A stretch of DNA of 64,000 nucleotides from Seiridium cupressi (Eukaryota; Ascomycota; Sordariomycetes; Amphisphaeriales; Sporocadaceae). Below the pieces are notes generated by a model, which worked only from the letters and a program-made list of their open reading frames with translations, had not been told where the DNA came from and made no database searches. The stretch covers positions 124,001 to 188,000 of the forward strand of contig JARVKI010000031.1 in NCBI GenBank assembly GCA_036674765.1, given 5' to 3'. Every line of letters starts with the position of its first letter. The first letter of the stretch is position 1. Both the position numbers and the translations under genes were made by a program. Below, one piece after another: positions 23,439 to 33,512 of this stretch.

Positions 23439-24467
23439 TCACATCGTTGCCGCATACTCGTGGTATCGATCCCAGCCAAAGCCACCGAAACCAGCACTTA
23501 CACCACATTGCGGCGTTAACATGCTAGGCAACGGTAGCGCGGGAATGGGAGCGGTCACCATTGGCGAGCTATAGAAAAAGCCGGCAGTAGAATATGGTTG
23601 GCTATATGGCGGCGTGGGCGATGGGATCTGAACCTCGTTCATAGACATGTTGGCCCATATCGGCGTCGAATCCGAAGAAGTCGACGTGACACTAGGACTT
23701 GAGGGCAACACCCGCCAGGTGTCGACCGGAGCAGGCATTGCAGCCGGCGACGGCGTTGACTGTGACCAAATGCTTGCTGCTGCAGGTGAGCTCGGCAGCA
23801 AAGGCGGCTGGCGGATGACATCGACAATCTTGGGTGGCGGTGGCAGGAGTGGCTTCATCAGCACCATGATGTTGTTCTTGACCTCTTCACTCTTTCCGCA
23901 AAGTAGTTCGCCGGCGCCTTCCTCTTCTAGTCCTTCCAGGGCGGAGACGTGTGTCCGGAAGACGAACTTGTTGATGGCCTGGACAAAATCCTCGTGCATC
24001 TTCTTTGCTTGCTGTTCCTTCTCCGACCAGTCGTAGGTTCCGGCCTTTGCATCAACACAGTGAACATCCTTGTGGTACTCGATCAGGGCCTCGATGGAAT
24101 CTGGCGTGAGCTTGAAAGCGACCTCGTTCCGCAAAACCATATCCACGTGCACGATATACGCCTCGATGTGCAGGAGCTGATAGTTGAACAGGGCCTCTAC
24201 CAGGGGGTTGGAATCCGTGCGCAGTTCGGATTCAGGCGCCTTTGGCAGCATGATGGAAGTCAAGGTCCAGATGGCATTGGGAGAGGATAGCGTCTCTGTG
24301 AGGCATCTTTGATGTTGGGGGACACTGTTGAGCGGGCGCTTCACCCGGTTGATGCGCTTGAGGGTCTGTGTCAGCCACGGCTCGATCTTTGAGCCCAGGA
24401 CGACGTTGACTGAGGAAGCCCTCGGCGCGAAGGCAGCGGCAGAGGCTGGTAATAGTTGAACAGGCAT
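23439..24467 (-). CDS. Conserved-looking orphan protein with helical core and Pro/Ser-rich tail
   Basis: A single exon of 342 residues, not recognised. The N-terminal two thirds look folded and helical. They include IEPWLTQTLKRINRVKRPLN, LVEALFNYQLLHIEAYIVHV and TPDSIEALIEYHKDVHCVDA, followed by KKMHEDFVQAINKFVFRTHV. From about residue 215 the protein becomes low-complexity, rich in Pro, Ser and Thr, and it ends in an aromatic/glycine tail (GFGGFGWDRYHEYAATM). The frame is open 69 codons upstream, but the ATG at 24467 (MPVQLLPASAAAF) is preferred because the upstream peptide looks like translated leader. No function can be assigned. Confidence 0.7.
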   Translation of the reverse strand: MPVQLLPASAAAFAPRASSVNVVLGSKIEPWLTQTLKRINRVKRPLNSVPQHQRCLTETLSSPNAIWTLTSIMLPKAPESELRTDSNPLVEALFNYQLLHIEAYIVHVDMVLRNEVAFKLTPDSIEALIEYHKDVHCVDAKAGTYDWSEKEQQAKKMHEDFVQAINKFVFRTHVSALEGLEEEGAGELLCGKSEEVKNNIMVLMKPLLPPPPKIVDVIRQPPLLPSSPAAASIWSQSTPSPAAMPAPVDTWRVLPSSPSVTSTSSDSTPIWANMSMNEVQIPSPTPPYSQPYSTAGFFYSSPMVTAPIPALPLPSMLTPQCGVSAGFGGFGWDRYHEYAATM

Positions 24468-27400
24468 GGCAGCGGGTATCTGGACTTTTTTTCTTTCTTT
24501 CTGGCAAGCAGAGTTGAGACGACACAGGAAAAGGTGACTAATATCCAAGGTTGGTCCAAGGGCGGTGGAGAGCGCTTGCCGGAGGTGACGAGGGGGGATG
24601 GGAAAGACGAATAATAATAAGAAAGTGACAACGGAGCTAGGCGGTCCCCAGGACAGGGTATTAAGCTTGCACACCTTTGCAGCCGCAAATGGGAAGAAGA
24701 GAATGGAGGACGAAGTACTCGTGAAGAGAGAAGAGGGAGGGTAAGACAGAAAGTCACGATGAGAGGTGGGGTGAGTTATAATCCTTCCTCACTCCCGCTC
24801 CGACCCGGCGTCGCCTGTGTGCCCCATGTCGCCATGAGTCCATAACTGGCGTCGCCTATTTCTGCTCGCCCTCCCCCTACACTGACTAGGTAGACTAGGT
24901 CCCAACCTACGTACTGTAGGCCCCAGCGCGAGCAGCAGTACATTACATTAGCCAGGCCGTGGGCAGGGTGCGCAGCGTTGGGCGATTCGGCACATTGCCT
25001 AGTTGGCTTCCCTGCTCCTCTGGTGTCCACCAGCGTGCAGGACCAGGTCGCTGGTATGCGCAGGCGCGATCAGCACCAGCAGGCATCTGGCATCAGACAA
25101 CGCCTAGCGGGCTGGTTAGCAGGAAACGGATGTACCTCTGGCGGTCGATCCTTGGTCATGCGCGGCAAAGACATGGCCCTGTCCTGGGTGGTAGCATCGT
25201 ACTTGGGCGGGCTGTGTCGCGACTTGCATATGCTGAAGGGAAACGGACAAATAGCGAGCGCCGCCGCTCAGAGGTGGGAGCTGAAAGTTGCATATGGCCA
25301 GTGCACAGCGCCACTGGGCTCGTACCGGTACCTACCGTCTTAGCTTGGAAGCCCTCTTCCAAGCCCTGCCCTGGCCCTGCCTTCCAGCGTCGTCCTTTGC
25401 CCTGCCGAGGGACAGCCCATTGATCGCTCTGCAACGTAACGGGCATTCCAGAAGAGCATGCGCTTCGACTCGATGCGACGAAACCCACCCAGCACCCCCA
25501 TGCAGGTGATGGTCTTACAGAAGCCCCAAAGCCTATCTATCCATCAATCGGTCCGCGCGGACTGGCAGATCACGGGCGCAGGCGAAACGGGCTGGAAACC
25601 ATCGTCGTCACTTTTGCTCCCAGAGGCCTTGTTCCCTGTATTTGACAGATAGTGTAGGAATCGGGTGTAACGACGTCTGTGATCGCTACTCCATCACTCA
25701 GCTCACTAGCGTCGCCGGCACTCCGGCACTGGACGCCTTCACTGGACGCTTGCAGGGAATTGGAAGCCTCCGATGTCGAGGCGCTCGCTTACCGACACCC
25801 TCACCACGCCTCTTCTATATGGATGCATTGTAAGTTAGTTGTTTGAGCTACTATGCACAATGCACACATGAGATATGATAGTCATACGTTGGAGTGGTAT
25901 CAAGTCTGTTTACCGCTCCACCACGCCAATGTTGAGGGTGCCCTCGCCTCTGCATGCAATCCAACTAGGGGAACCTCCTCGGGGCCTGCTATTGGCAGAC
26001 GCGCGAGATCTAATTCATCACTCCTGCAGTTGTTCTGGAAAGTCTGAAGATTTTGCAAATATTTCCGATCGTGTGGACCGTCAATGCGACCATCTCGAGG
26101 CTCGACAAGCCTCAAAAGTCCCCCGTACAGTAGGAAGAGTAAAAAGTAAACAGGCAGATGGGTCGTTACGCTTATGCAGGTCGCAAGCTGCAGATGGGCC
26201 CGGAGGCTAGTTATAGAGGCCGGGTGGTCAAAACTTCTCACCGGCACTGGCCCTGTTCCGACAAGCGATTCGTCCATCAGAAATTATCACAAGCCTTTCA
26301 GCATCATGAGAAATTGCCTAATCAACGCCTCGACCAGTAGGCCGACCGTCGTCATCAGCATCAGGAGATAGGACATGTCCCCCGGTCTTGCCTTGCAGTG
26401 ATCAGCACACGTTTCTAGAAGGCGCATGGGCACGTCCAGCAGCGGCCATCCGATCATGTACAGTAGACCCAGCTGCAGACTACTAATGCATCGCGATACT
26501 GGGGAACACACGATGACTTGCATATCAGCGAGATGAGCACATATGCTTTCAGCTGCGCTTGCACCCATGGCATATGAAGCCCTCGTAGCCAAGGTGGAGG
26601 AAACGAGACGGCTGCGTATCTAGCGGACGGAGGTTCAAGCCATGGACGGAGCGCATGAATTCCCTCATGGAACCGTGTAGCAAGTTCTTCTTGTTCGACC
26701 TGCGTGCTGGTCCAACATTGGTCCCAGAAATTTGACTTTGAATGCAAGGTGCTGCAGGCTTTGGGGGTAAGAACTTTCGATGATCCGAATTTCATCTGTG
26801 GTTCAAGGCGGATGGGTACCGCTTCGGGCCAGACCAGACTCTCTCCTTACGGCCTGCATTACCATCTCATATAGGTAGGTCCCGCAGGAGCGCTTAAGGT
26901 ATCCGCGGGCTAGTCGCGTCGAGATGATACCGCGCGGAGACGTTTCCAAGTGCCCATCCAGACAGGAGACGAGAAAGAAGAGTGTGAGAAATGGGGTGTG
27001 GCCTGACCCAAGACGGGGGAGAGAGAGGATAGTGAAGTCGAAGTTCGAGAAGTCAGCGGCGGTTTATAGCCTATCATTGCTATATGACCAGGATAAGACC
27101 CCTGCTAGTCGGAGACGGTCCAAGGTGAACTAAGAGGTGAAAGGTCGCTTCTACGCTCTGATTGGGCGAGTGCCATATCGTCTAGAGGACCGGGGCGGGG
27201 AGAAAAGGCGAAATTCTCATTGGCCAGAAATTCAAGAAAATCAGGAATCCCCCAACCCCGGTTTTTCGGAAACTTGCGAGCGACGAGAGGTGCCATCATA
27301 TCCCAGAAGACCGGGAAAGATGAAGCGAGTGGTGAGCCTGGCTTTTCAGAAGAAGGAAAGTGGCATCTTTTCGAGTTTGAGCTTACGGAATAGGGTTCAG

Positions 27401-27779
27401 GGGAAGAATAGACGCAGCCATGGCTTTCCTCTTTCAGACGAGCCTGCGTCGTTAGCTCCCGTTCAAGCACCTTTCTTGGAGGATCGTACAGGTATTGACG
27501 TTACGGGGGCTCTTATCCAGAATCAGCTGCACACATTCAACACACACTCAGACCTACATCAGACTCTTGACGCGAGACTTGGCGTATGGCCTGACAAAAT
27601 GTTCACTAGTACCACCGACAACATGCTTGCCAAAATGCCCAGCGAGACGAAGTCTCCCACACTTTTCAAGAGAATCGCGCATCTTGTGTGATTCCAGAAT
27701 ACTGTATAGTACTTCGATTCATATCGTAGTAATCAGTGGAGGTGTTTAGTGCGGCCTCTTGAGCGCGATGATTCCTATC

Positions 27780-27805
27780 TTTTTTTTTTTTTTTTTTTTT
27801 TTTTT
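27780..27805. repeat. Poly-T tract (26 T)
   Basis: Uninterrupted homopolymer of 26 T in the gene desert. Unlike the tract at 17.8 kb, it has no duplicated flanks. Confidence 0.9.
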
Positions 27806-29246
27806 GCTCGATGGGTATATCCTATGAACCATTGGGAAACACGCGCTTGCAGGTCACGAGCTCGAGGACCCCGGATCTACAATGCTCATGCACTAGATAT
27901 CACTGGCACATGTGCTCGCATCATCGTTGCGCCAGAACATGTCCTGACGCAAGGAACTGTTGGCCGATGGAGCTCAATGCAGCGACTAGAACGCCCCTTA
28001 CATGACAATGCAGTCATCTGACCATGGGACTCTTTGGAAATCCCATCCCAGGTCCCGTGACTGTTGAGCCCGGCGAAAGATGCACCGAGACGGCAGAGGC
28101 TGGTCTGGCAGAGGTCAGCTGTTTCTTCAAACTTTTTTTTTTGTGATAATTGGTCCAGCTGGGACGAAATTCTGGGTCAAATCCAGCCGCTCCTCAAGAA
28201 ACAGGGAATTAGTCTGATGAAGGGTCGATCTGATTGACTTTTCAGGGTCGTATCACCTCAGATGTCCCAACTTCTATTTTTGGTCATGTAGTGCCTATCA
28301 TGACTGCCAATATGGGCTGGGCTTACAATCTGCAGGGCGCTTCCGGCCTAGTGGGATTATATGAGCTCGTCGCACTATAACCGGTTGGTCTTTACTTCGG
28401 TCAAGCTAGAGTGCAACACACTCTTGTGTTTTCGTCATTCAGCATTCGTGGATGTGGTCGCAGGTCGCAAGTCGCAAGTTGCAATCCTCCTCGGGCTTCA
28501 CGCATGTGATCTTCAAGAGGCCGCCGAGGCCGCTGGCACAGGGCCCTTTTGCGGGTACCAGCGGCTAGTCCGAGCCGGCCTTGGCCGGGTACAACGGTCT
28601 GCGACGTGGAGAAGGCAGTGTTGAGTCACAAAGGCATGAACCATGACAACGAAGGGGGAGAAAATCCAGAGAGTCCGCTGACGTTGCGCTTTCTATTCAA
28701 CCGTATGGGTCGCATGGAGCTCTTGAGTATGCAAGAGCCTTGGTAGTGGCGACTCCAAGACCACGAGGATGTCGTTTGATTAGGCGCGCTGCTGTGGGAG
28801 GCTCTCGTATGGTCCCCGTGGGCCCAGCTTTCTCCCGACACTCTACATGTCAACGGAAGCCTGTCCGCGAGAGCAAGTTCAAACCCCCTTATGGCCACAT
28901 CTGGTGGTGGATCTGCTACCGGCACGTGTGGGACGCGCAATATGGGCATTTCTATTCTATCTGACGAGCCGTCCGACACCAAAGCCCAGTATGGCTAACC
29001 CCAGACCTGGCACATTAGCAAACGACAGCTAAGGCCCGAGCCGAGTTGTCGAATAGCCAGATCTCAGTGACGGTTTCGACGTCTGAGCCCCTATCTCAGG
29101 GGACTACTCCACGAGGTTCGAAGAGCTATTGGCCATGTGGGTTACGACTTTGCCTTCCTGTGGCCGGTTGACATCATGACGGCGTTGTCCAACTTTCCGC
29201 ATCGGCTCCTGGCTTTCCGTCCTGGGATAGGCATTTCCGCTGCATA

Positions 29247-29296
29247 TCTGCATGTCTGCATGTCTGCATGTCTGCATGTCTGCATGTCTGCATGTC
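29247..29296. repeat. 8-base tandem repeat, unit TCTGCATG, about six copies
   Basis: Fifty bases of near-perfect TCTGCATG units. Frames through it read as alternating Cys/Met/His/Ala repeats and are not real proteins. Confidence 0.95.
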
Positions 29297-31208
29297 CTCC
29301 AGTCCGGCATGTTCTATTTCAGAGCACGGAAGTGAAGCTGCTGGCTACAACTGTGCATTCGTGTTCAGTGGCAAGCCACAGATGCTTAGGAGAGAGCGCG
29401 GACTAGTCCGAAGTAGGGCAACAAAGTTGTGGCTGTGTCTCGGTAGTCAAGCAGATCCCTGCATCCATCCCCGCTGAAAATCATCGTGCACATTTCTCGA
29501 AGTACAGTACCTACGGTAACTACGGGCTCCGTCACAAGTGCTCTCTCGCGCCGACCGGCCGACCGCCTTTCGCCCCCATCCTGGATTCACCAGTTTCCCA
29601 CAACCGGAATTGGCCTCTTCGGCGGAGCCTCTAGAGATACTGGACCGCTGTCTGTTTTGACAACTGTCACTGGAATCAGCTGTCTATCCACGCGCTATCT
29701 GTAGGTCTCGCATGAAGTTACAGTCGAGTTCCTAGCACAGCTGAAGAATCTCAGGTGCGTCCGGAAAACTAAAGCCGATCTTCGTTATCCGGGGGTGGCT
29801 TGTCACATCGCCTCCTGCCAACGTGTCAACCAGCCATTCTTTGGACCCAGCCGCCTGGGAATGGATTCGCAGATGTCTCGCCCGTGAGCGTTTCAGTTGA
29901 CAAAAAGACCAAGCCATCGAATGCCCCAGCGGTCGATTTCTCTCGATTGCGCATGGCAAAGTGACGTTTGCATAAGCTTGGGGGGCAACACTAGTCCGCT
30001 CGCTGACAGATTTCTCGCCCGAGACATCAATAATCGAGAGGTACACCATCGCCATGGTCCTGATGCATGTCTTAGATCCGTAACGGTCATGTCAATATTC
30101 TTGCCTCCTTCATGTGCTAGTTTTGCATTCACCGACTCGTGGAAATGTGTTGTGAGCCCTGGCCTTCAAGTGGATATTTAGCACTGCATTCAATAGTGCT
30201 TAACGAAGCGCACTGTCGAGTGACTCATCACAGCTGTGCTGCGATTCGGAATCTTCTCCGGATGAACTTTATCATCAGAGCCACGATTACACAATGTTGT
30301 CTTTGCCCACGTAGGCCTGAGTCTACATCACGACTGCGTACTTTGGCGTTCCGGCCCGAGATGCTACCGAGGCTGGATGACACGACAGTGTACTAGAAAA
30401 GGCAACTTTTATCGGCAGGCAACTTGCTTTTGTGGCGCCAGCGAGACGATTATGCTTCGATGAAGGCGTCTAGAAGTTTCAGATGATCCTCCAAATTAGT
30501 CAATCAACGTAGTCCCTTCGGAACGGCGTCCGAATCACATGAAAGCCAATCTTTTCTGCTCCGATCAAATCAGAACTCTGTAAGGGGTTTCGTGTGTCCG
30601 CAGATGGAATCAGTAGACTCGTATCTCTAGTTAACAAAAGCTATTCGTGAACTACCCTATCCAAGGAGCCTAGGATCGTGAACGACAGGTGACGTTCCTG
30701 ATCTGTCGGCAACACGACAGGCGCGAGAAATGTAGAGCTAGCTTGACTTCGATTTCGCAATTTTTTAAACAGCCAGAGTTTTTACTGCGGAATAGTTGAA
30801 CCATTCGCCTGATTTGTGGCATTTGAATATGTTCCTTCAATTTGAGTAGTGCTTCGACATTTGAAAAAGCGCCCAAGCTATACTGCGTAGTCATCAGTTC
30901 TCCTGTTCCCTACGGCAAAAAACCTTGAAGAAGGAGCCAAGGTGATGTGATATATTCTCACTATGCAGATTAATACTATATCATGAGGGCTTGAGATCAA
31001 CAATCTTTCAAATCGGCCAACCAATTTTTTTTCGAGCAGTGCTTAGCCTCCCAGCAATGTGTGTCTGTCTTGTCTATCATTGTTCCTGAACATGGTGAAG
31101 TTGTCTTGCGAAATCTAGCGATCATGCCGGCCCGAATGCTACGCGACACAAAACAAATATCCACTCGGGACCCGAGGCCGAAATCGTGTCTTCCAGAGGA
31201 GCATCTTC

Positions 31209-32651
31209 TCAGACGAAGCCAGCTTGCTTCATCCCTTCCGTGACCACCTTGCGAACATCGTAAGAGTAGAAGAAGTCCTGCACCGGTCTAGTGAAGTTCA
31301 TCGCCTCGTGGCTGAAGAGATGCTTCCCGCATATCTCCTCGGCCTTCTGCCGGTACTCATCTTTCGTCCCGGGTTACTGTGTCGCTCAAGTACTGGGTTA
31401 CGTGGATGTGATTTTTCAGCAGCTTGCTGAACAACTCGAGCCTCGGCGCAACCTCTGCCGGGTCCGCTACACCGCTGAACAGTAGTTCGAGCGCCGCCGC
31501 CTCCTCCACGGCGAGGTTCGCTCCTTGGGCGTGCGTGGGCATGACGGTGTGTGCGGCGTCGCCCACGACCACCGCCCTTCCGCGCGAGTATGTGGACAGC
31601 GGCTCTCTCCTCACGAGCTTGTAGACATTGACCTCGGGCGCCTTCTCGACGACCTTGCTCATCAGCGGGTGGTACCCCTTCAGCACCTCGAGGACGTCGT
31701 CGTGCGTGGCCGCTGAGTCCCAGTCCTCCTTGTCCCGATCCTTTGGCTGTGTCGTGTGCCGCAGCGCAATGTTCAGAGTCGAATTATCCCGGCACGCGTA
31801 TGCAACCATGTAAAAGGCGTTGGGGAGGTAAAATGGTGTCCAGTAACCCGGCGGCTGGTCTTCGAAGATCGGCCGAGTGAGCGGGTCTGAAAGGATGGCC
31901 GACATGGGTATCAGACATCGGTATGCCGACCAGCCCATTTCCTTGAGTGTATCATCTTGTCCAGTGAGCTTGCTGACAAAGTTGGATCTGATCCCATCGG
32001 CAATTATGATAAGGTCCTTCGTCACTTTATTTCCGCTCCCCAGAGTTATAACTCCTGCATTGCAGTCGATATCAACCACAGCATCACCCAACCGAATCAC
32101 AGCAGGCTTTCCTAGTCGGCCGACTTCTTCGCTTTGCACTAGCTCCTTGAGGGTGTTATGTAAGTCTACACGGTGATAGAAACCCATCTTTGCCCCAAAC
32201 CTCTGCGGGATATCAGTGAGGTCCTCGACGAACGCTGACTCCAGCGTGTGTGCGTGCACCATGCGGAGGCTTTGTGCCTCCACGACGCCGGCCCTGACAT
32301 CGTCGAAGCCCCAAGAGTCCAGTATGCGCGAACCGTTGGGGGTGATGGTGAGAGCAGCCCCAACCTCGTTCTTGAAGGTTGACCGCTCGAAGATCTAGCC
32401 AGTTTCGTGTGTCAGTCCTTGTACTCGCTACCTGGTCAAAAGTCGTACGAGTGGCTGCGCCAGAGCTGATAGTGCAAGGGGTCTTTGTAGCACATAGGAA
32501 GTTTTTCCTCGTCCATCGTTTCAATCAATCGGGACGGGAGAGAAAATGAAGGAGGGCTTCTTACCTCAACAATAGCACCCGCGCGTCTAAGACCAATGGC
32601 AGCACTCAGCCCGCCGATGCCAGCACCTATGATGCCGACCGCAAGGGGCAT
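31209..32651 (-). CDS. FAD-dependent monooxygenase (salicylate hydroxylase-like), frame break near the C-terminus
   Basis: Flavoprotein hydroxylase of the UbiH/salicylate hydroxylase group, which hydroxylates aromatic substrates using NAD(P)H and oxygen. Exon 1 (32651-32565) encodes MPLAVGIIGAGIGGLSAAIG, the FAD-binding GxGxxG fold. A 170-base intron (32564-32395) leads to exon 2, which continues IFERSTFKNEVGAALTITPN. The second FAD motif is GRAVVVGDAAHTVMPTHAQG. The open frame stops at 31357, but the typical family C-terminus (ending near NFTRPVQDFFYSYDVRK) is present in a shifted frame and ends at a stop at 31209. One extra base around 31365-31377 would explain this. Without correction the protein loses about 50 C-terminal residues. 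A 46-base intron with a GTAACC donor is a weaker explanation. No biosynthetic partner genes are adjacent, so the substrate is unknown. Confidence 0.85.
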
Positions 32652-33512
32652 ATCTCTTTTGGCCGGGATTCCCCCTTGTCGCTCGACTTACTCCTTTGCC
32701 CTATCTGTACGACCACTGTCTAAACGAGGTATTACAGTGGCGCAATGGCTCGTAACGAGAGGGGAAATTGACCTGCAAAACCTGGCAATCTCCGACCAAG
32801 GAAAATAAAATAAACAGCTGGTATAACAAGCAGCCCTGACGATACAAAAAGTCAACGAGAGTTTCCATTACACAAGCAAAAAAAGGTTCGATTGTCATGG
32901 TCATGAATCATATCACCTGTCCTCCATATTTCCAGTTTCCCCTTACTCCCAATCCCCCATTCCCAATGCTGTGCCGCAACGAGGTATTCAAAGGGAGAAA
33001 TAGGCGAGTGCGCACATCTCGGCCGTAAAAAGGCGTCTACTGACAATCCCGGTCCGACTGTCCACCTCCACCTCAGAGTTTGGCTCTCACGCCAAGGCGA
33101 AACGTAAGCGCCATGCCCTCGGTCGATTAGGTTCTCGCTCATGGATGAGACTGGTTGCTGCGAGCGCTGATTGGTGTTAGAACAGAGAATGGCTTTCAGG
33201 GCTGTCCGGGCTCGATCTGATAAGGGGCATTAAAGCGGCCGATGGGGTTGCCGTGGTAAGCGGCCCGGCCAGTTCGATATTGCTGAATCTGGCTTCCCAA
33301 ACTGACTCAAAAGTCTCGGGGAAACCTTATTCAAATGATTGGCTACATATGTCGCCGTTGTGGGCAATGGCCCGATTGGAAGCGGAAGGCATGCAGGCAA
33401 ACGAAAGGAGTCATAGTGCTTGATATTTATGACTATAAACATATGCAAAGATACACATTACCCAACCTCAAACGCCTCAGGCGGCATTTATCGCTCCAAG
33501 ATATTGTATCCG
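32652..33512. other. Intergenic between FAD monooxygenase and OPT transporter
   Basis: This holds the monooxygenase promoter and the 3' flank of the OPT gene, both on the minus strand. No further gene is seen. Confidence 0.5.

Larger units (their letters stand above)
24468..31208. other. 6.7 kb gene desert
   Basis: No gene with recognisable content or a coherent intron chain is visible. The left edge holds the leader of the orphan gene at 23439-24467, with CT-rich tracts on the minus strand. Inside are a 26-T run (27780-27805) and an 8-base tandem repeat (29247-29296), listed separately. Scattered open frames of 80-180 codons, such as 27137-27691 (+) and 26795-26454 (-), lack domains and compete with frames on the other strand. 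Fast-evolving or non-coding genes cannot be ruled out. Confidence 0.45.

Noticed and set aside
26287..26795. Overlapping hydrophobic minus-strand frames of 101 and 113 codons
   Set aside because: They sit in different frames, have no common splice model and no recognisable domain.
27137..27691. 184-codon plus-strand frame in the gene desert
   Set aside because: Composition is irregular, no motif is seen and an equally open minus-strand frame overlaps it.
29732..30055. Minus-strand peptide with a stretch like the aldehyde dehydrogenase block GG..SHP.I.KI.F
   Set aside because: Only a dozen residues resemble the family. The FTGS, catalytic Cys and cofactor motifs are absent nearby, so I do not call a dehydrogenase remnant or a degradation cluster with the FAD monooxygenase.
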